Below are positions 47,831 to 61,140 of a stretch of 64,000 bases of DNA, piece by piece. The first letter of the stretch is position 1, and every line of letters begins with the position of its first letter. A program made the translations under genes and the position numbers. Under the pieces are notes generated by a model. The model saw only the letters and a list, made by a program, of their open reading frames with translations. It had not been told where the DNA came from and did no database searches. The DNA comes from Blasia pusilla (taxonomy: Eukaryota; Marchantiophyta; Marchantiopsida; Blasiales): positions 23,498,001 to 23,562,000 of the forward strand of contig CM114272.1 in the NCBI GenBank assembly GCA_050084515.1, in the 5' to 3' direction.

Positions 47831-50800
47831 GTGAGTTTGGTTGGACATTGAGAGAGACATGTGAGAGTGCACACGTGTGAGAGTTATGGTGTTGTGAAAG
47901 AGATTTCACCTTATTTCATTGGAGATATTTTGGTACTTCTTGTCTTTTTGTTTGGATGCCATGAGTTAGCATGGGATCGTGCGTGTTTGTGTGTGTGTGT
48001 TCGGTGACAACGATGTATGTTGTGTAGCGATGTGTATGTGCACGATAATTCTTTCAAACAAGTTGTGTAATGTTGTATATACTAAATCTATATCTAACAT
48101 AAGGGAAGATGAGGATCCCTAAAGGTTATGGGATCCTCTTGTGATCTTCTAACTGGAGTTCAAGTTTAATCTATAAAGACGGTAATTGTATATGGTACTT
48201 TTAAGAAATAATCAAATCTCTAGTTCTTGAGGTTTTTCCAAAACTTCCTTACTAACATCCTTAAGATATGTAGGCATTGGGATAGATAGGATTATTTTAA
48301 TTATGAAATTGATTAACTTGTGATGTTGATGCACTTGCTCTATTATTAAGTACAATTGGTTACGATGGAAATATAAATCAAACTTTGATTCATTTTTTGT
48401 AATAGCAATAAGCCTATGCTCTACTTGCTTCATATGTGCAAGAATTATTACAACTTGCATGTAGTACACATCTTGTATTATATTTGGTAGATGGTGGATC
48501 TCGTCCATCATGCCCAAAATCTCCTTGACCTCTATCATCTTTGTAGTTCCTAGCCCCACGACCTCTATCCAAGTGCATCTCATGGAGAAGCTTAAAATCT
48601 TTGTTTATTTTCTAATTGTACCAATGATAATTGTCACACTATGGGTATGGTGATGCTATTTGAGGCGGCTACCAGGCAAGATAAGGTTGAATTTGTTTAG
48701 TTTTTTGGATACATGACACTTTTGCAACAACTATAACTTGTGGAACCACCGTCTCATTTGGGAATCCTATTATCACAACCTACTCCCGACTCACATTGAG
48801 ATCAATCCTCCATGAGAAATGGAATACCACCTTCAAGCTGGCTGAACCATCATGTAGTTGGATCCCAAACTATTGGATACAGATCTCGGTCAAAGACCTG
48901 TTACAAAATTTGTATAGTCTATGCTTCCGTCCTCTCCACGAGTGGCAATAATTAATCATCTAACATGATGTTTTCCGCTGGAAGGTTCTCATCTAGCCTC
49001 TACTAAAAGTGTCCCAAGATATTATAGAATTTTAAATTCTTTCTACACTATATGCTAGATTTTTCACTTAAATTCAAATATGCTTAAATAACATGTAAAT
49101 TGGTAGCCTTGTATAAGGACATGATGATATGGTACAAGAGTAAAGAAAGTCATAAACTATCATTAATGGATCGGGGAAAGGGAAATAGAGATTATATATC
49201 TCCAACGGTCAGTTTAAGCTAGTTCAAGGGTATTTGAACATTTGGGTGGCAACTTAGTGCTACTTGTCTTAAAAAAAGGCAATTGAGTTGGAATTTTTGT
49301 TTTCTTAAAATTTAATTTTAAGTAATAATAAGAGAAAAAGTATGCAACTTTGTATTTTTAGAAGGGTGATTTGAATGTGCGTTCAACACATCTTATATAA
49401 TTTTCCATCTCACTTCACATTTTCCAACATCAATTTGTGCAAGTTCATGTGTGATGTGACTTGATTGCCAATTTGCCCCAAAAAAATGTAAAACCTTTTC
49501 TAAAGATACGAAAAAATAAAATTTTCAAATAGAACATGAACAATGCAACAATTGGTGGTTACTATTATCTTATCCTTTCTTACCTTCTTACTAGTGTAAA
49601 ATCAGCCGTTGTCGTGTTGAGAGCCTTTCTTCGAGTAAGGGCAGGCCTTCTAGCTGCGGCAGACGCGGTCGATGCAAGATGAACTCTCTGAAAAGATCTC
49701 ATTTTTCAATATAAATTTATTATGTATACTCTCCATTCTCTCACGAAAGGTATCACAAATGGAAGTGCCGAGGCGATCACTTCTTCGTAACATCGGACTC
49801 TGAAATTCCTAACTATAAAATCCCTATAAACTATTTTACGCTTGTATATGAGGAAGATAGCACAACTAGTATTAAACCCTACTTGAGCAGACCTATTGAC
49901 GTCCATGGATCGCTATATGATATACTCTACTCTCCTCAATAATGGGTTTTGGTAGAGTTATTCTCCCAAGAGGGGTAATCCACTCTCATTGGGGAAGTAA
50001 CAAGCCAAAACATTCACTATTTTAGTATGACTAAACTCCTCTAAGGTGACAAACCTCTCATCTCCACACACATACACCACACTCTAGAAATCTCTCGAAG
50101 AATAGACCATGGTCAAGTTACTCTCCCAAGAGGGGTGATCCACTCTCATTGGAAGAGCAAGCAATCCCAAAGTCATACACTCAAGAGTGACATGAAAGAC
50201 TCAAGATGTCGAATAGAAGGTAATGAACCCTTGAAGGTCCCTCCTCTTTATATACTCACAAGGGATCCACAAGAGTACAAAATAGAGCTTATCTTATCTT
50301 GTGCCACATGGCTTCCTCTCAAGACTTAGCCAATCACATTTTGACACAAGTAGATTTCCTCTTATCTCTTCCAAAATATCCTTTTTTACCCACTTGATAT
50401 TTTCCAAACTACCCCAACTAACCTAGCCACAAACCAAGACTACTTTTGTTTTTCATTAAAGCAACTACTTTACTTTTATAAAGTCATTTTTTATTTATTA
50501 CCTCCTTTTCTAAAGTTGGGCCCGCATAAAAGAGGTACCATAAAGAGGTTTAAACATAAAAATTTCCTTTTTCTAAGCCAATTTACTTAATACTAATGAA
50601 ACTCTATCTAACACTTAATGACGAAGGAGTTTACATATTAGTTGATTTTACTATACGACACCGTTTCACTATAATGATAATTTAACTATTCCATTAATTG
50701 TTACATGTGCGAGAAGAATAAAAAATTTGTCATCTTTGAAGGATGGGATTCTCAAACCCCATCCTCTTTTAATGATATAGATACATAAGATTTAATAGAT

Positions 50801-51399
50801 TCAAGTTGCTAATTCATCAAGAAATTCCAATAAATATATATATTCCTTTTTCTTCCATTGAATTGAAATTCAATAGCCTCTTATTAATTTCCAATTATTA
50901 GATGGAACTAATAATTTCCTTAATTATAAGATGGTCCAGGACTAGATTATCAGATAATCTATTATGAATTTTCCATTAGGCATAATATTATTGATATAGT
51001 CATTGATGTGGTACATATTTTTTCCCTATGCAGTAACTGAAATTAGGATATTTTGGAAAAAAATTCCTGAATTATTTATTGAGCCTTTTTCTTATACATA
51101 GATTGGGGATTTTCTTTCCAAATATTATAATTTCAATTTCCGCATAGGAAGAAAAACAAGCACCACAGGAATGACTACATCAATGATATTTTTCCTGATT
51201 GAAAATTTATGATGGAGTATTTGGTGTATGTTGAGCCTTGCATCTGAAAAATATACTTATGATGACTTCTCTCTGAGATTTGGAACTTATGATGTCATAT
51301 TTGTTGGAGCCGCAAATATGTGTGCAACATATCAAAGCCAGGAAGTCTTTGAAATTTGTAGGCTAAGGATAATGTAGTGGGAACAAGGAGAATCTATGT

Positions 51400-51720
51400 G
51401 TAGGATTACCCTAATTTTAGGGCCAATTAGGGTTTGTTTTAGGGAACTTACAATTTTTGTGAAGTTGAATTCTTGATTTGGAAGATGTTCCTTCACGTGC
51501 TAATTTGGGTTAGGATTGGTGACATAAACTATGTGCATCAGTCACTTGTAAGCGATGTTGGGAGAGAGGATAAACCTCAAGTAGAGGGAGCTTTAAGAGA
51601 GGGAAAGCTTATACCCTTTTTATCGAACCTCTTTCAATGAGGCAATAGAGTTATGGTCCTTCATGCCTTGTGAATAGCCCAAGACTCTCACTATGAGACT
51701 AGGTTTGGTTTGACGTTATA
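51400..51720 (+). repeat. Dispersed repeat R, diverged copy
   Basis: The second half (AAACCTCAAGTAGAGGGAGC, GAACCTCTTTCAATGAGG, TTATGGTCCTTCATGCCTTG) lines up with 47700-47810. The first half is weaker but collinear. Confidence 0.6.
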
Positions 51721-52517
51721 CAAAAGTTAGGGAGTATGTGTGAGATCTGATTCCTAATTTTCAAACACATAATAAACTTCATAATATGAGAGAGTTGTTG
51801 AGTCAAGCGAATCAACCATATGAGAGCATTAGAGTGAGAGCCATCTGGGCTTATCATTGATTTTTTCCAAGTTGGGGACCATGTCATCCATGTATTGGCT
51901 CTTAAGGGTTCCCTTGAGACTTTTCGTTGGATCTTTTTACAGATATTGTAGGAAGATCGTAAAGTAGAACCAACGTGCATCGAGTACTGCCAAAATTTTT
52001 GAAAATGGTATAATTTGTTCTCCATTTAGTGACTCATAGGAGAGTAGGAGGTTGAGAACTTGCTTTTTGTTATTTTAGTGGGTCAACTTTTTGCATGGGA
52101 ATAATATATGCACAAGTGTTGCTAAGTTTTTTTGAAGCAATTAAGATAATGAATTATGTAATATTAATCTCTTTAATTACATAACAAATCTTGAATGTTA
52201 ACTTTTGTGTGGTTGCAGATCTTAAGGCAAGGAGTGCAATAAAAAATTAGATAAACCAAGCCCAAACAATGAAGGAAAACTTGATGATAACCTTGACCTA
52301 AAATATGACCAATCTTATGCACATGTCAAGCCTTATTCATAAAGTTGATCGTATAGAGATGATTCATTGGGAGGTAGGTTGTGCACATATATATTGTTAA
52401 TCAACGTGCATAGTTTGCACTAATGAAACATAAAAAAGACTAGCTTAACACATTCAACCATGGGATTGAAATACAATGGCGAGTAGCTTCCAATATATTT
52501 CCATTAAAATGGAAACA

Positions 52518-52583
52518 TCTCTCTCTCTCTCTCTCCCTCCCTCCCTCTCCTCCTCTCTCCTCCTCCTCCTCCTCCTCCTCCTC
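52518..52583. repeat. (CT)n and (TCC)n microsatellite
   Basis: A CT run passes through CCCT units into a run of TCC triplets. Confidence 0.95.
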
Positions 52584-52991
52584 GGAGGGGGGACAATCTA
52601 TGTATACCTCCTACAACACGTACAACATTTTGGGGTAAAAAATCCCTAATTTATAAGTGAATTTTTTCCTCCCCCTTACTTACTGTAAATCCGCCAATTT
52701 TTAAAAATTAGGACCCCTATATTTTGTTAAGTATTTTTTCCTCCTTGAATTGTGTAGGGGCTTAAAAGTAAAGATAAGTACCCCTTCTTATGGCAGTCTT
52801 GTGTTGTTGCACTTGATGATAGCCTTCACAATCAACGATACTCGCGGCCGTTGCGAGACATAGTAACTTTGGCACTTATGAAGGAGAGGAATTGAACCTC
52901 ACCATGAGAAGGATGCTCATTGGGCCAGACTCTTCATCCCCCTAACCTATCCCATCCCAAAACTAGCCTATCATAATCTCAAAACATTACT

Positions 52992-54200
52992 TCACATTAT
53001 AATATGCACATCACTTGGCAAAAGATGACACACTACGGATGTAATCATTGACCATTTGTAAATTATTGTTATCCAATTCATATATCCTAAATTAAGACTT
53101 GGCTTCATGGACAAACTCGCATTTGAAATCACCATTTCAATAACAATATATTGGCCATCACATTCATCATATGTGAACAAGGTATTGCTCTTACCTGAGC
53201 GTCGATACCAGTTGCACAATATGTGACAGATATTGCATGTTTGCCCATCTTTTGGGTCAAGCCCATCCAAAAGATCAATAGGAGATCTACATCTATCCCA
53301 TTAACTACCATATTTTTGTTTGATGAATATAATGCGACCTAACCAAAACTCTTTTGTAGGGGCTACTCTCTTCTCATCTAACTCTTTTTGTTTTCTCTTC
53401 TTTGACTTACTTGATTGGGTAGAAGGGCCAACTTGCGTAGTAGATTCATACAAAATAGCTATATCACTTCCAATATCAACATAACAAGTTGGGAAATCTA
53501 GATTAGTTGGTTCTTTTACCTTAACTGTAGTGTAATATGTTTTCTGTGACATCCGTGTTATCCTATCTTTAGAAATGAAAGGATTGCAAGCCCAATCACT
53601 CACCAAAGTAGATTTGAAGAACACTCTGCTCTCAAATGTCATAGTAGGCACAACTCAACGAGAAACTCCATCAGTGCACTCATGCATAATTGAATTGAGT
53701 ACGTGTCTTACCTCATGTCCCAATGTTTCTATCTCTATTGATGGATTGTCATATGCATCCTCAACCAAGTCCTTACCAATCACTCTAGAATCAAAAGAGG
53801 TCGTTGTATCACATTCCCACGCATCAAGATTATTCAAATCCGTTGGCATTGGATCATCGCCTTCTATTTCATCAACACTAGACTCCTTGAGTGGACGAGG
53901 GCCTACTGTTGGTATGTGTTCTATGAATTCCTCATAGTCCTCATATGCAACTGCCTCATTCATAGCAGGAGAATCAAGTCACGTCTCTGCCTCCACATCC
54001 CATGGAGGCAATCACCATCGTCTTCCACCTACTGGAAAATAAGAGCTAGGAGACATATTCAACCTAGTCAATATTGATCTTGCTTCATCCAAACCCTCGT
54101 TAAGGGCATTAACTATCAACTCATTAGTTTGAATCAATGAATAGTCAAACATGTTATGAGCATCTTCTCCTACATCTAACGGATGGAGAGTTCCCCACAA
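52992..54200 (-). pseudogene. Unrecognised coding remnant
   Basis: Four successive open stretches on - (54200-54012, 53963-53655, 53651-53301, 53311-52992) line up as one broken reading frame of about 380 codons. They include a DEARSILTRLNMSPSSYFP stretch, an acidic part (EDYEEFIEHIPTVG), a Lys-rich basic part (SSKSKKRKQKELDEKR) and a Cys-containing stretch near the end (GQTCNICHILC). Composition is protein-like, but I cannot name the family. The setting between Helitron parts suggests a transposon protein or a captured gene fragment. Confidence 0.4.
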
Positions 54201-54912
54201 ATGATCTTGCTTTGGATGAGACCGGCCAATCTATGACATGGAGTTCGGACTTACACAAAGAATCAACCCTATAAACCTCTCTCGACTATAAATTAACTTC
54301 CTCTTGGCTCTCGGGTCACTCACTGCATTCACTACGAATGAAGTCTATCTTGGGAGTTGAGTAAGAGAATTATGTCCATATCTAATTGATAGTGCATCAC
54401 CACACCATGGCCATTGATAGAAATGTGGCTCTCTTGGAGGAATATAGGCGGCTCTTCGGGATCTTCTCAACATTCAGAACTCGCTGTATCTGATCACCAA
54501 CACTTTAATCCACACCAATGTGGAGATAGAGATGAGACGTTGGAGGCTGAAGTAGGTCGATCCTTACACGAGCTCAACTTGTGCATGAGGCTCTTTGATC
54601 GTCTCTCTACAGGTCTCTACAAAGATGTTCTGGCAGGCAAAGATTTGTCGTGCACATCATGCGGGTTATTTTCCTCTAAGTTAAACCTAAGGTTTTTCAC
54701 TTTTTTAATATCCATAATCTTAATACAGCTACTAGTACTCAACACGTTGGCAATGAGCCTAGCTACAACATTGCAGATCCGGGTTCAAATTCGTGCCAAT
54801 GATTTTTTTTTAAATCTTAGTTTTTTCAACGTAGCTTGTCACTCTAAATTGGAGGATTTCAAGTTAGGGTATCATTTTCCAACATGGCAATAGTTGTAAT
54901 ATATCAAATTCA

Positions 54913-55087
54913 TCTATATTATTATTGGAGAGTGCCTCCTTAGCACAGTTCGCCTTTCACCTTTCCCCTCGAGTTCCCTCTCTTTGGTTTTGCACTTGGC
55001 AAAGCGCCCTAGCAAGTTCATAATCAAGTCATATTAAAGTAAATAGTCATTAGGTCTAGAGTCACAAAAGTAGCTTTTTTCTTCTAG
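54913..55087 (+). mobile_element. Short non-autonomous Helitron
   Basis: It begins TCTATATTATTATTGGAGAG after an A and ends TTTCTTCTAG before a T. An AAAAG-TAG-CTTTT hairpin stands just before the end. The first 20 bases are identical to the - strand copy at 31746. Confidence 0.6.
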
Positions 55088-55439
55088 TGTGTAGAGTTAA
55101 AGTATGTCCCTAATACTTCATCCCATGCAAAAAAAAACGAGACATCTAAAGTAAAGTCTCTAACCCCTAATATATGCTTATTCTTATAGAGTTGACCTAT
55201 GGACCAATACATAGCTGACACGCGTACCTAATATTATAATCCAAAAAATCCCCCTCACTTCCTTTGACATCTTCCATGTACAACGGGCGAAATACTAATG
55301 CCCTACATTTCTTATAAGTGTTACCCTATATTAAAAATACCCTTAAGTTCTTCCACAAAACTTTATAAGTCTTCCCCAAAATCCAATTAAAACCCCTTAT
55401 ACTTCTTCGAACGTGATAGATCTCTTTTGTGGAAGTGAG

Positions 55440-55810
55440 ACCCGTGAGTCTTTCTTTCTTTCTCTCTTTCTCTCTCTGTCTCTCTCTAGCCTTATGTAAA
55501 GGAGGTTCAAAAAAAAGAGAATGAGCTCTCAATTAAGCTTTATATCCTTAAGGTACACCCTCGTTCTCCCCAAGCCCTTATCTCAGTGACCTATGCATGC
55601 ATGATGTCTCCTTAATCCTAAACTTGCTATTGTAGGTCAAGGATTAGTTTTTGCAAATAGAAGCAAACTTTCAAAATAGGTATGTTCAACTTAACCAAAA
55701 TAGGAAATTCCTCAAATATGCTCCAAATTGGCATAAACCAAGGGAAAACCTACACTTCTAGACTCCCCTACTCCTCAACAAATTATCCTTGACCTATTGG
55801 GCTTGATCTC
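55440..55810 (-). repeat. Dispersed repeat R, inverted copy with (TC)n
   Basis: On - the order AGGTCAAGGATAATTTG, CAATTTGGAGCATATTTGAGG, GTACCTTAAGGA, TTGAACCTCC repeats that of 47460-47830. A TC-rich run at about 55450-55490 adjoins it. Confidence 0.65.
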
Positions 55811-56929
55811 CAATCTCCCTTAAAGAGGAGATTGGAGATATGAAGTCCAAACATAGAGGCAAATAGCTCCTAAAATACCTTCAATTGCCCTCATAGTTGG
55901 TGGCTAGGTCCTTCTAACTCCAGATAGTCATCTATCTCTACCTACTTGGGATATACATTTCTAGCATCATAAGAGTAAGAAGTTTGGATGCTCATATGGC
56001 CCCATCGTTAATCGCCTCTATGTCATCCATATCACTCAAGTATGTCTTAGTGCTTGGCTACCTATCATATGTAGATATGGGGCATATCTATTGATTCTAT
56101 TGCCCCCAATGACATATACCCCTCGTAGGCGATGTTAAATATGCCATGTGCCACCCTTTTGAATACCTATAATTATAGACTAGTATTATTGTCGAACCTC
56201 TAGTGGAATCTAAGTAGATCCATAAAACATACAATCCAAGTCTATAACTACTATTGCCAAACTTAGATTAACTGCACTATTGATGCTAGGTAGGTGATAT
56301 GATACACAATTCTATACACGGTCCTTCCAAACCATACCATCATGCCCCACTAAGACAAGAACATCAATGATAGAACCTCGTAGAATCTCAAAATGATGCA
56401 CCCTAGCCTTTTGTTACCTCCAAAGTCATCGATATAATCTGTTGCATGTAAATATAATCCCCTATATAGAACCTCCGGATTATTTATTGATATCCTCTTA
56501 AAAAATGGTCATATATCTTAATGTAACTCGATGCTATACAATCATTATAGTCCTAAATACTATGGGGCATGACTCTTCATAATGTCTCCACCCGTTAAGA
56601 ACGTACTCTCATCCATACATCAAGGTCGTTAGAATTCAATACCTCACTAGCATTATGGCAAATAGCCACAGGTACATCTTGCCCCCTTCTATAGAGCAAA
56701 AGTAACGTAGAAAGGATACCAAGGATGTTTGCTTACTAAATTAACATGTACCTCATTGCCAACCATGGCAAGCAGAAATTTTGATATGGGGAATTCAACA
56801 TTTTTGGGTGTCCGGCCCCTTGATGATTCTGATTTCCTTGAAGTCATTCAGACTTACTTTAAGGTAAAATGAGAGGCTACGATAAAAAGCAGGTGATGGA
56901 AAATCCATATGGAATAAAAAAAGGGAAGA
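55811..56929. other. No gene recognised
   Basis: No coding or structural signal was found. The stretch ends where Helitron helicase similarity begins on -. Confidence 0.4.
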
Positions 56930-59900
56930 CTTAAAGCAAAATCTTTAACATTAAACTTATTTGCAAGCTAGTGGACGATTCAAGTATCTGAATCAGAATC
57001 TTGAATCTTGAATGAGTTGTACGACCTCTATCTAGTAACAAAGCAACAATCCCTGAAGATGCAACTACAAGAGTTGTATAATCCTTGCTTCACACCATGG
57101 CAAGAAGAGGATTGTATAGAAATATCTTTCGCGTTCCTCCAAGATTGTTAATGAAGAATAACGTTGCCTAAAAATACCATAATTAGCAACAAAAGATTCA
57201 AAGGAAAGAAGAATTAGAAAAAATAAATTCAAATAGCATATTATATATGAAATGCACTTAAAGAAGGTGGCGCATCATTTAACAACTCCTCAAATAAAAG
57301 ATGGACAACATCCTATATAGCTCGTCGTCCATCATTCAATGAGGTTTGTCCCTGTTGAACACGTTCTACGAGTATATCACGATCACATCAAAGCTCTTCT
57401 TCCTCTACATGCGAGAACCGTGAATCCAACGTAGAAAAGTCAAGTTGAGGCATGTCTTGGAAATTTGTCATACTTTTATCATGATCTTGAAGATGATAAT
57501 GAATATAAAATAATGCAAGCTTAATATTTTGAATGTCCAAGGCAAGATAAAGAATTCCAATTCTCTACAACAAGTTACTAACAAATTTTAAAATAAAGAG
57601 GAATATCAATAGTCAATAGGAAAAATGTAACAAAAATTTAGAAGAGAATAATAAATTAATAGAAGGCGTGCATGTTACCTCACACCTTTGATATAAAAGG
57701 TCTAATGTTAGTGGAACTAAGAAACGTTCCCACACCATACGAGGTATGAATGGCGTGTTATACAAAAGAATGGTAGCAAAGAGCAAGCACAATGACTAAC
57801 CAATACAAATTTCAACTGCCTCTTCAAATCAAGAAAAAACCTCCCTATTGTCTTCTAACAATCCTATCTGAATAGTTTTTTTTTCTTAAAAGTAGAATTA
57901 AAAACACCATCAAACATCCTCAAATCCTGATATGATTGAGCTCTCTCACATGATGGAAAAGTAATTGAACCAATGACGCTCACCTTCACCTATATAAATT
58001 TTCATACAAATAAAATATCAAGAAACCAAAAAAAGGAAATCACTATATAACATTAAGTAAAACATTGGAAAAAAACACATAAGATAAAGTTTACTTGGGT
58101 TAGTCATATACAAACGTCTAATAGGATGTCCACATTCTTTTCTTCCATGTTTACGTCAAAGCCATCTCTTCTTATTCCAAGAGTAATGCTAAGGAAATTC
58201 CAAATAAAGGAATCATCGAGCCATAGGATTGGAAATCTTAGTTGCAAACCATTGAGTGAGAGTAATCTCCTTAGTCCGCTCTAGAATATTATCCAATGAA
58301 TCTCAATCATGAAAATATACCATCTGGCTATCTGGGAGATGAACAATGAATCGTACAATACTTGGTTGCTCAGTGTGTAGGCTAAACTTGAAGATTTGTC
58401 AATAGGCTTTTGAAGAAGAAACATACATTCATAGACAAAAAAATAAATATTCATAGTCCAACCTTTCAATATTCTCAAAAAAATGTAAAATAATATAATA
58501 AAAATAGAAAGTCAAGAATCTCGCATCAAGATATAACGATGTCTCATCAATAATATCTTTCGTAGTTGTACTTTTTGTAAGGTATAGAATATGGCATGTG
58601 ATTCCTTATATACCTGCTTGTAGAACTACTTCATTGTCAATATGTTATTCGTAATCTCCAAATTTATATGTCAATCAAATAAGGTATATAATATCGGATT
58701 ATACGGAACCACCCGATGATTATCAAAGTCATGATTTGACTTATTGATCAACCTATCATTATTACAACTACATAAACACGAATATAGAAATAAGTTAATA
58801 CTTAAAAGAAAATTAGAAAATTATAATTCAAGAATATTTTTAAAATCGAAACAAATATTACCAAGATTACCGCTTATAAATAGGATATCCATCATAATTC
58901 TTCATTTTCATGGAACGCATTGGCTAGCCCTTTGAACATATTTGTTTATTTTGTAAATACAAGACGCATTATGATGAAGTAATGGTCCATGTATCATACA
59001 ATTTCTCACAATCGCATAAAGTTTCGAATGAGTAATCAAATAAGGAATCTCAATAGATATAATATCATCAAAATCAAAGGTTGTCCTTGGCTTATCCTCT
59101 CAGGCAAGAATAATCAAAATATGCACATGTAATAGACTCCTCTTTTGCAACTCCACTACATGAATACATCCCACGACTTGTCCCAAAATATGCTTATCTA
59201 CTATAAGCCTCAATAACTTTTTTTTTTTTTTTTTGGTTGAAAACGTGTACAACTAAGTCAGAAGGATCTGAAGTTGTTTGACCAAGAAGTACATCAGAAG
59301 TGATCTCTGGTCACTTAAGGTTGCAAGTCATGGTCTGAAAGTAGTGAGGTTTCCCATAATGTCTCACAATTGCCATGGCATCATGATTCAATTGATGCAT
59401 GTGTCGAGGTCCTCCTATAAAAAGAGGAAGGAAAAATGACTCTTCTCCCTATGGCATGACCATCATAATCATGCCAAGTCATAGAATCTCTCACACCTTG
59501 GTATAAATAAGCTCTCAACTCCTTTTGATGTAGGCGTATCCATATTAATCATTGCATCTCAATACTTGCATATATATCTACCAGATATTCTTGAGCAAGA
59601 TGACCAAACCTCAACAAATTTTTATGATCTTGAGCATTAGCTCTCATTTAGAGTCAAAATAAAGCAAATTGTAGAGCAATGATAATCTTTGAACTTGCCT
59701 CACGAGTCGTCTCTCCACCTTAAAGTTGCTCTTCTTCCATACCTTCTGGTACATAATTGTCAACATTCCCATCTCTATCTTCCTCCATCATAACGTGCCC
59801 TCTTCTCATCACACTCCCTCTAAGATAACCCATCCAAATAGGTATGCCAAGATGCCAACCAACTCCACCATACAAAAAAGACAATACAAAGTGCAATGGA

Positions 59901-60570
59901 ATGTAGGCCTCATTCAAGTAAAACATTTAACGAATTCCTCCTCTATGTAAACAAAAAATAAGATTACGTCCTTCCGTAGGCTCACTTATGTCTCCAAGCA
60001 AGATAGCAAAAATCTTCGAAGCAATAGGCAATGTTTATCCTTTCGCATAAAGCCCTAGCTTACTACCATTTGAGACAATATGATAATCAGAATTACGTTG
60101 ATTCATAGCCACATATTGAAAGATAGCGATATATGGATTATGGGCATGTAACATTTCTTGTAATCACCTCAAGATCTCAACCATCAATCAATCACGATTA
60201 TCTTGATTTATGATCCTTCTCCTTTGTTCAATCTGATACTCATCATCATGAATATAAATTTGTGCAAATTATGGGAAAAACATCCATCTTTGCATTGAGT
60301 GGTTCAACAGCATGATAAATCATAAATATCACTATGAATCCTCAAGTTCCCAAAATTATGAAGTTCCATGCATCACCGCCATTGCTTTATAAAATGTGCT
60401 CCAGTTGATGCTAATTGAAGAGCGTTGTAATAGGCTCGTAAATTACGCAACAAATGCATACTATTTGACGTAACACCCAAAATCAACTAGAATAGAAAAG
60501 GAGGTGAAGCCTTGAAATATGGTAATTTAACCTCATCATGCTCACAACACATCCCAAAAGAAGAGCTTGG
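56930..60570 (-). pseudogene. Helitron Rep and start of helicase (N-terminal part)
   Basis: On -, from right to left, typical plant Helitron blocks follow one another. An N-terminal IYIHDEYQIEQRRRIINQDN block lies near 60250-60190. NEAYIPLHFVLSFLYGGVGWH is at about 59920-59860. HMHQLNHDAMAIVRHYGKP lies near 59400-59340. The HUH nuclease motif reads HVHIL, its HVH at 59121-59129. An AIVRNCMIHGP block lies near 59010-58980, and WFATKISNPMARWF lies near 58240. The start of the helicase is near 57950-57700, then VVASSGIVALLLDRGRTTHSRFKI near 57070-57000. The Walker A loop was not found where expected. Stops occur throughout. Coding similarity fades at about 56930, close to the point where the piece at 45629-47345 takes up the same protein. 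Confidence 0.85.
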
Positions 60571-61140
60571 AGACATTGATAACGTAATTCTCTTCATCAC
60601 TGGGAAGTTCAATCAGGCCATGAAGGAGGGTAATGGAGAGACAAATAGGAACATACAATCAAATTTTAGAGCCACAAAAAGCGAGAAATTTGAGGGTAGG
60701 AAAAATCTTGAGAGGAAGAGCCAAAAAGAGACTTATAATTTGAGTCATCCTCTTGGAACTAGAAATCACTGGGCCCACCAACGATGGGTCCTACTCCAAC
60801 ACGACCCCCGGTAGGAGTGAAGAAGGGCGGAGGATTTTGTATGTAGAGAGTTCATTGCGAAAAGATGTTAGGTTACCTTGAGAAGCCTACAAATTTTTAT
60901 GCACTTCTTGGTTGTGGTAGAAAGACCACAATTGGAGGGAAGATGCAATCAAAGGTTGTAACATATGGGATCATGGCTGCACACTTACATGGGCAGGTTT
61001 TCCCTTAATAATAGGTCAATCCTACAAGAGAAGTTTGATCGGTATGTGGGCGCCTTCAAACATGTCTTCGTGATGATGCAGAGCACACGTGCAGGATTGA
61101 GCGATGTTGAATTCCGATTTGGTAGGCTTTAGAGCAAAAA
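60571..61140. other. No gene recognised
   Basis: This lies beyond the Rep N-terminus and would hold the 5' end of the Helitron if it is complete. I could not find a TCTATATTATT-type start here on -. Confidence 0.4.

Larger units (their letters stand above)
47831..52991. other. Repeat debris between Helitron parts
   Basis: Seen here: a (GT)n run near 47985-48000; a 123-codon frame on - at 48212-48583 without a known motif; a TTACTAGT that could be a Helitron end near 49594; a direct repeat around CTCTCCCAAGAGGGG at 49952-50000 and 50113-50160; and dispersed repeat R at 51400-51720. No host gene is recognised. Confidence 0.4.

Noticed and set aside
49592-49600. TTACTAGT as another Helitron 3' end
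   Set aside because: No matching TCTATATTATT-type start and no clear hairpin were found, so it is only mentioned in the regional note.
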